Source of the DNA: Zelopaecilomyces penicillatus | Taxonomy: Eukaryota > Ascomycota > Sordariomycetes > Hypocreales > Pseudodiploosporaceae | Assembly: GCA_005765155.1 (NCBI GenBank) | Contig: VCCP01000008.1 | Span: forward strand, 2,005,135-2,069,134 | Length of the DNA: 64,000 bases | Reading direction: 5' to 3' | Shown here: piece after piece, positions 58,133-64,000 of the stretch | Layout: the number at the start of each line of letters is the position of its first letter | How positions within the stretch are numbered: the stretch's first letter is position 1 | Notes under the pieces: generated by a model | Told to the model about the DNA's origin: nothing | Database searches by the model: none | The model's input: the letters and a program-made list of their open reading frames with translations, nothing else | Position numbers and translations under genes: made by a program

Positions 58133-61100
58133 AATAGTTATAATACTTTATAGATATATTCTCTATATTCTTCTTTTATTTAAGAGAAGATTAGGATATT
58201 ATCTAGATAGACTATTATAAAGATATCCAAATATTCTTAAAGAATATTATTAATTATATATTAGAATATTATAGGGGTATTAATTAGACCGAAAGGTATT
58301 ACTAGGTATTTAAAAAGTCTAAACTTAATTCTAAAAACAGTTTTTTATTTATTACCTTTCTTTATTTAAATCAAGTTATATACTCCTTTAAGGTCTAAGG
58401 TAATAAACCAGTTTATTCTATATAATTAATTATATAGTTTATTAATTAATAATAAAGGTATTTAATCCTTGATTATAATTATATTTAATAATCAATAATC
58501 CATAACCAGTTATAATTTACTATTCTTTTTTAATATAAATATAATAGAGTATTCTGCTTTAGATATGGATAGTTAAATATACCCTTTTTTAAGTATTTTA
58601 TCAAGATACTCTTATAATATTTTGAGTTCCTTAGTATTTAGTATATAGATCTTAGTAAAAGTAAGCTTCTTTTTATTTATAATCTGAATTTTATAATCCT
58701 ATTAGTTATATAAGGGGAGCTTTATTTCAAGCTCTTTATAAAACAGTTTAATATACTTATAGTATTCTTCTAATATAGATATAAATCGTTTTTCTATATC
58801 TAAAGGTGATTTATCCTTAGAGTGTTCTTATAATTACTCTATTATTATCCTAAGGGTAATAATAACCTATTAGGTTTATTATTATTAACCATTATATTGT
58901 TTTTTAATATAATTTCCTAGTAGAAGGCCCTTCTTAATAGCTATAAAGTATACTTTCTTTGCTTTACCTATTATTATTAGATCTTTATAATCTTTTAGAG
59001 ATAATATAGTATTGCTTTATTATATCTAGTCTATCTTTTAATTGATCTATAGGTTATTATTAAATAATTAAGGGTGGCCTAATATAAGTTTATATTCTCT
59101 AATATCTATTATATTGAATATAGCACTATCTTAATATCCTTAGACTTTGAATTAGAGATGATTAGTCTCTTTATTAATCTATCCTTTATTATAGGTAAAG
59201 GTATTTCCTTCTAGGTTATATAAGGGGTATAGTTCTTCCTTATTATATTATAGTAGTTATATATAATTCATAGCTTTTAGTTATATATAATTGCTTATTA
59301 CTTTACTATTTATTAAAGTATAAAAATAATATCCTATAATTTATATTTCTATTATTAGTTTAAGCCTATTGATACCTATTATATAAAGGGTTTTTTATAG
59401 GGGGTTATACTATAACCCTTTTATAAGTAACTTTACTTGTTTTTTGAGTTTCTGGGATTATATTCTTTATATAGTTTATTATAATTTATTCTATCTAAGC
59501 CTTAAGTGATTATATAGTATAGAATTCGATTAGCTTAACTTTCTTTATAGGTTTAGAAGTTAAATTCTTATTTATAAAGATTCTTCATTTCCTTATATAT
59601 ATATTTGTTTTCTTCTATATATTATCTATATTAAGGTTTATTATAGTTAATCATTATTATAGCTTTATATTAAGTTCTTCCTAGAATACTATCTTTTAAT
59701 AGTTATCTTTTATACTATTATATTAGCTTTTATTATAAGTATATATTATACTTAAGGTTAATATAATTATATAAGTCCTCCTTTCTATAGTCTATAAGTT
59801 ATAGTCTATTATATTCTAACTCAAGCTTTTCCTATTTATAGATCTTATAATAGATGGATTTATAGTCTTTGTTTTTGGCCTTTTATCTATATTCTTCTAA
59901 GGTCTTAGGGTATAGTTTGAATATATCAATTCCAAAAGGTATAAAATACTTAGCCTTATACCAGTTAATAAATTAATCTTCTATAAGGATATTCTTGATT
60001 CCTTATGCTCCTATATAATATAAGAAGAATTCATTCTGGATTTTTATTTTCTAGTATTAAAAACAGGAGAAATCGATATATAATATCTAGCTGATTTCAC
60101 TATAAAAAATATAACTAGGGTTTAGGAGTATATAATTATCTTTATATTTGCTATAATTAGTTTTTAATATAAAGGCTCTTCTAAGGTAATCTTTTAGAAT
60201 AGGAATACCTAGGCCTTCTTCTAATATCTATTTATAAATATATTTAATAATAATAAGTTAAAGATTAACTCTATTTATATATCTTAATATTTATATAAGT
60301 TTAATTACTGCTTCCCTAAGGTATTTATAGATAGTACTCTTAGATAATGGATATAATATAATATAATACTAAGTTATCCTAAGAGGCTCTTTACTCTTAG
60401 ATTCTAAAGAGCTAAAGTCTAAGCTATTACTTATAGTTTTATCTTCAACCAGAGTATTTTTGTTATCTATAGCAGGGATTATTTATTAATCCAGAATCTC
60501 TTTAAAGTATTCTTCCTTATCTATATTTATATCCAGTTATTAATCCTATTATATAATATTAGATTGGATTAATATAGTCTATAATATTAATAACTATTAG
60601 GGTATAAGGTATTTATAGTTTCTAGGTTATTTTTATCCCTATTCTCTTTATTCTATTATAGCTATGGTTTATCTATTTATAATTATAGTATATATACTTT
60701 ATTATATATTAGGTACTGGTTTTTAAGGTTTCTTGCCTTTCTTAGGTTATTTATATTACTAGGAGATATATTTATATTTATTATAGTTATAATATTAGAC
60801 TTTTAATATATCTCTTTTCTAGGTTATATTGAGTTCTATTCTTTTAGGATTTTGGGTATATATATAGATTATAGATTCTTCCCTATATCTACCTTAATTA
60901 GATTAGTGTTATAGTTTTTATCTAAAATCACTTTATCCTAATCCTTTAGTTTTCCTTTATTTATATTATATAAACTGCTTATTATTAATCTTGGTAGCTA
61001 TTCTGATATACTTAATTAAATTTTTAGATCTATTCTCCCTAAAAAGTTTATTCTTGATTTCTTCTTTAAGTCTATTATAGAAGTATTCTATTAGTATATT

Positions 61101-61688
61101 ATCTTCCTAGGTGATCTATAAGGTGATCTATCTGAATTCTAAGGTATAGTTTAAGGCTGATTTATATTAGTATAGTAGTTTAAGTTTTTCGATTATAGCT
61201 CTCTCCTTATCTACTTGCTTAAAGATTTCTTTAATTATATCTTTAAAATTATTATATTTTTAAAAGATCTTTTTGGTTTTATTATCCTAATCTTTTTCTT
61301 TCTTGTTTATATAATCTCTTATAATAGGTTTAAATTATTTAAGGGTAGCCCCCTTTATATATCCTATAGTATATAGGATTTTTATAGATTCCTCTTGCAA
61401 CTAATAAGGGTAGAATTAATAGTAAGCTTTAAGTTGTATTAGGAATATTTAAAGTAATCTAGAATATCTAATAAAAGGTCCTGGCTTATAAGGGTTAATG
61501 ATTTTGCTAAGGTCTTTCTATTTAGCTTATAATTTAGCTTCGAGTTTTATATTCTTCTTATATAGAGCCTGAAGCTTAATAGTAAGTAAGATAAGGGTTA
61601 ATTAAATAATACCTATAATAATTAATTAAGATAGTTAATGATATTGCTTAGGGTTATATAATAACCTATTAAATAAGAGTTATTAATA
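58133..61688 (-). pseudogene. Family 1 copy E: gag, protease and start of reverse transcriptase
   Basis: The reverse complement matches copies B and C from the primer-binding site through gag and protease to the middle of the reverse transcriptase (about B 23732). Heavily broken by stops. Confidence 0.75.
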
Positions 61689-62116
61689 TATAATGTTTAG
61701 TGAATTCCTAAGGGATAAACCTAATAAAAGGGGTTTATGTTAATAGATAAGTCAGGGTGTTTTAAGTAATAGGTCTATTATATTAGTAATAGATATAGAG
61801 TATTATAATTAGGGTTAAGTATTAGTATAGTAAATAATAGTGAATAATATAATAAAGTTAAAAGTATATTAATAACTATCTAAGCTATATTTAAAGAATG
61901 AAAATTAAGGGTATATATATATATTATAGATCACTTGGATCACTTACTATATAAGTGGTGATCTAGGTGATTTAAGTTATTAGCTTATCTAGCTTATTAT
62001 TATTCTTATAGTGATCCTATTGATCTATTATAACTGGTCCCCTTTCCTTTATGGTATATATCTTCCTTAGGTTATATAACCGGCCTATTATATAATTATA
62101 TTATTGGGTTATAACA
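61689..62116 (-). repeat. 5' LTR of copy E
   Basis: 428 bp; on the minus strand it begins TGTTATAACCCAATAATATA and belongs to the same LTR subfamily as copies A and C (paired gatc motifs in U3). Confidence 0.8.
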
Positions 62117-63432
62117 GCTCCTTATTAAGATTATCTAAGCAAATTCTATTAATAATCTTTATAAACTTAAGAAGATACTATATAAGCAGCTCTAAGGATA
62201 CTTTAATAATTAAATAATTATTAGACTAGCTATTAAATAGTATAAGACTTCTAATAATCTTAGGAATCAGATAAATATAATTACTATCAGGGTAATACTT
62301 AATCAAATTATTATAATAAAGAATCCAATTATATAGGATCTTTATTCTAAAGAAAAGTTCTTTTTAACTATTACTAAGACTATACCCCTTAAAGCTAAGC
62401 TAATAGATATAAAAGAGTTAATCAAGTTTATTAATAACCTTAAGATTAATATAGCTATTAAAGAAGATATTGCTTAAATAATTATTAAAATATAAGCAGG
62501 CGCTAATATATATATTAATAAGGATCTATAGTATAAAGGCCTGATAAATTTTTTATTTAATCAGATAATATTTAATCTTAATAATAATAAGGATTTTAAT
62601 ATCTCCTCCCTCTAAAAAAGACAGAATAAGAATAATTATTAATACTATAACTTACTAAGTTATTTTCCCTCTTACTATAATAAATTAATATATAACACTG
62701 AACTTAAATTCTATATATATAATTTATATACTAGGATATTAAACCTAGGATATATTATAGGCTAGAATATAATTCCTCTTATTATTATATAATAGTTCCT
62801 TAAGATAAAAGAATACTATTAGAAGCTTATAATAGCTTAAGCTATTAACTTCTCTGATTATATAGTTATATCTCTTATCCCTTTAATTAAAGCCAGAGCC
62901 CCTTAATACTTTAAATAGGTATTAAATAAATATAAAGATATAATCTTTAAAAAATATATCCCTTGCCTAGGCCCTAAGTAGTGATCTATAAAGTTATAAT
63001 ACTTAAATATTATACCTAATAAAAATACAATCCAAACTTCTTTTATATCATTCTCTTAATATAAAGATATAAAGGATTAAATAATATTAATATATATAAT
63101 CAATATAAATATTAATAAAAAGAAGAGATAAAGAGATAATAATAAAAAATCAATCAAACCTCTAACTATTATATATTAAAAGCCTACTCCTAAGGCTATC
63201 CTAATATTAGATAAAACAATACCTTTTAATCTAATAACTATACCTAAGAATATATTATAAATAATAGATTAGAGTGTAAGACTTCCTTACTATCGATTAA
63301 AACTAAAGAAGACCTTACTTATAAAGACAGTTACTATACCACTTTATATATTAATTAATCTTAATCCAGAGCTTAGGATAATTATAGGCTAGGATCTACT
63401 GGATCAGGCTAAAGATATAATAGAAGTCCTTT
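62117..63432 (+). mobile_element. Family 2 copy D2, continuation after the nested insertion
   Basis: Continues D2 from the point matching D1 40840 to the point matching about D1 42142 (gag). It is then cut by a family 3 LTR at 63433. The 5 bp gctct (48058-48062) and gctcc (62117-62121) on the two sides of E are its target-site duplication, differing by one C/T. Confidence 0.8.
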
Positions 63433-63853
63433 TATTATAATTTATAATATAAAGTTATAATTAAAGCTAGTAGTAATAATAATAAAAGAAAGGCAGTGAA
63501 TAATTATTTAAAGTAAAGTCTATAGAAAAAAAGAAAGAAGTGATTAAATTATCAATATAGAAAAGAAGAAGAATATAACTAGGAATCCTTTTATCTTTTA
63601 TATCTATTTAATTCTAAGATAATTTGGAATTATTTTAAGATATTCTAAATAACTATTTAGAATTATTAGATATTTTAAATACTAAAACAGAAAGTAAGTA
63701 TTAGTTTATCTTTTTATAAATTAAGCTATAAGGGCTTTATAAGCTTAGCTTACTAAGCTATATAGATCTAGCTATTAAACTATAATAGGTTAAGCTACTA
63801 GACTATAGCAGGTTAGGCTGCTATATATAGAAAAAACCCATTTTATTTTAACA
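63433..63853 (-). repeat. Family 3 LTR next to the telomere, minus strand
   Basis: 421 bp, reverse complement of the solo LTR at 48445-48919. On the minus strand it starts TGTTAAAATAAAATGGG at 63853 and is preceded by the purine tract gctagagggag (63854-63864), a polypurine tract that marks this as a 3' LTR with a little internal sequence upstream of it. Confidence 0.7.
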
Positions 63854-63893
63854 CTCCCTCTAGCAAGCTATATAGTATATAGCTAGCTCTTAG
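63854..63893 (-). mobile_element. Remnant of family 3 internal sequence cut by the telomere
   Basis: Forty bases between the LTR and the telomeric array. On the minus strand they end in the polypurine tract, so they are the last internal bases of a family 3 element whose remainder is absent. Confidence 0.5.
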
Positions 63894-64000
63894 TTAGGGT
63901 TAGGGTTAGGGTTAGGGTTAGGGTTAGGGTTAGGGTTAGGGTTAGGGTTAGGGTTAGGGTTAGGGTTAGGGTTAGGGTTAGGGTTAGGGTTAGGTTAGGG
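63894..64000 (+). repeat. Telomeric repeat array (TTAGGG)n
   Basis: Sixteen perfect TTAGGG units, then one TTAGG at 63990-63994 and a last TTAGGG. The G-rich strand runs 5' to 3' towards the window end, so this is a right chromosome end. The short unit is either a real variant or a read error. Confidence 0.98.

Larger units (their letters stand above)
48063..62116 (-). mobile_element. Family 1 Ty3/Gypsy element copy E, minus strand, with nested insertions
   Basis: Bounded by family 1 LTRs (48063-48970, interrupted; and 61689-62116) and by a gctcY target-site duplication. On the minus strand it reads 5' LTR, gag and reverse transcriptase start from 61688 down to 58133, then integrase, chromodomain tail and 3' LTR from 50795 down to 48063. 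Between them sits complete copy C on the plus strand. About 1.1 kb of E (matching B 23733-24831, the end of RT through RNase H) is missing at that junction. Confidence 0.8.

Overview
This is the right-hand end of a chromosome from a filamentous ascomycete (Pezizomycotina). Four things support this. The window ends in a (TTAGGG)n array running off its last base. Genes carry short introns of 52 to 89 bp with GT..AG ends and CTAAC/CTAAT-like branch points. Secondary-metabolism families are dense. Repeated DNA is very AT-rich, and its reading frames are broken almost only by transitions that turn CAA, CAG, CGA or TGG into stops, which is the mark of repeat-induced point mutation (RIP). I cannot name the species.

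Layout. (1) 1-16522 is gene-like and moderate in GC. It holds the C-terminal part of a highly reducing polyketide synthase (PKS), a small secreted protein gene, a three-exon MpaB-like (DUF2236) oxygenase gene, a decayed ATP-grasp gene, a decayed MFS transporter, three short inverted-repeat elements, and a 6.5 kb PKS pseudogene of the PKS-NRPS-hybrid type. That pseudogene has 18 in-frame stops and no frameshift. (2) 16523-28850 is an AT-rich island: a truncated family 1 Ty3/Gypsy element, a complete family 1 element, fragments of a family 2 LTR, and the C-terminal stub of an acyl-CoA ligase. (3) 28851-37447 is a gene island with a cytochrome P450, an indoleamine-dioxygenase/PrnB-like gene and an O-methyltransferase. 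(4) 37448-63893 is nested retrotransposons. A complete family 2 element shares an LTR with a second, partial copy. That second copy is split by a minus-strand family 1 element, which in turn holds a family 3 solo LTR and a complete plus-strand family 1 chromovirus. The last unit is a family 3 LTR with its polypurine tract, cut off by the telomere.

How the genes may work together. PKS, acyl-CoA ligase, P450, IDO-like dioxygenase, O-methyltransferase, MpaB-like oxygenase and MFS transporter are typical parts of a fungal biosynthetic cluster. I infer one or two subtelomeric clusters that are being broken up. The left PKS (to the extent visible), the MpaB-like gene and the IDO-like gene look intact. 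The P450 and the methyltransferase each show one splice-level defect. The second PKS, the ligase, the transporter and the ATP-grasp gene are dead. Exon joins were worked out by hand from frame, splice signals and family fit. No search was run.
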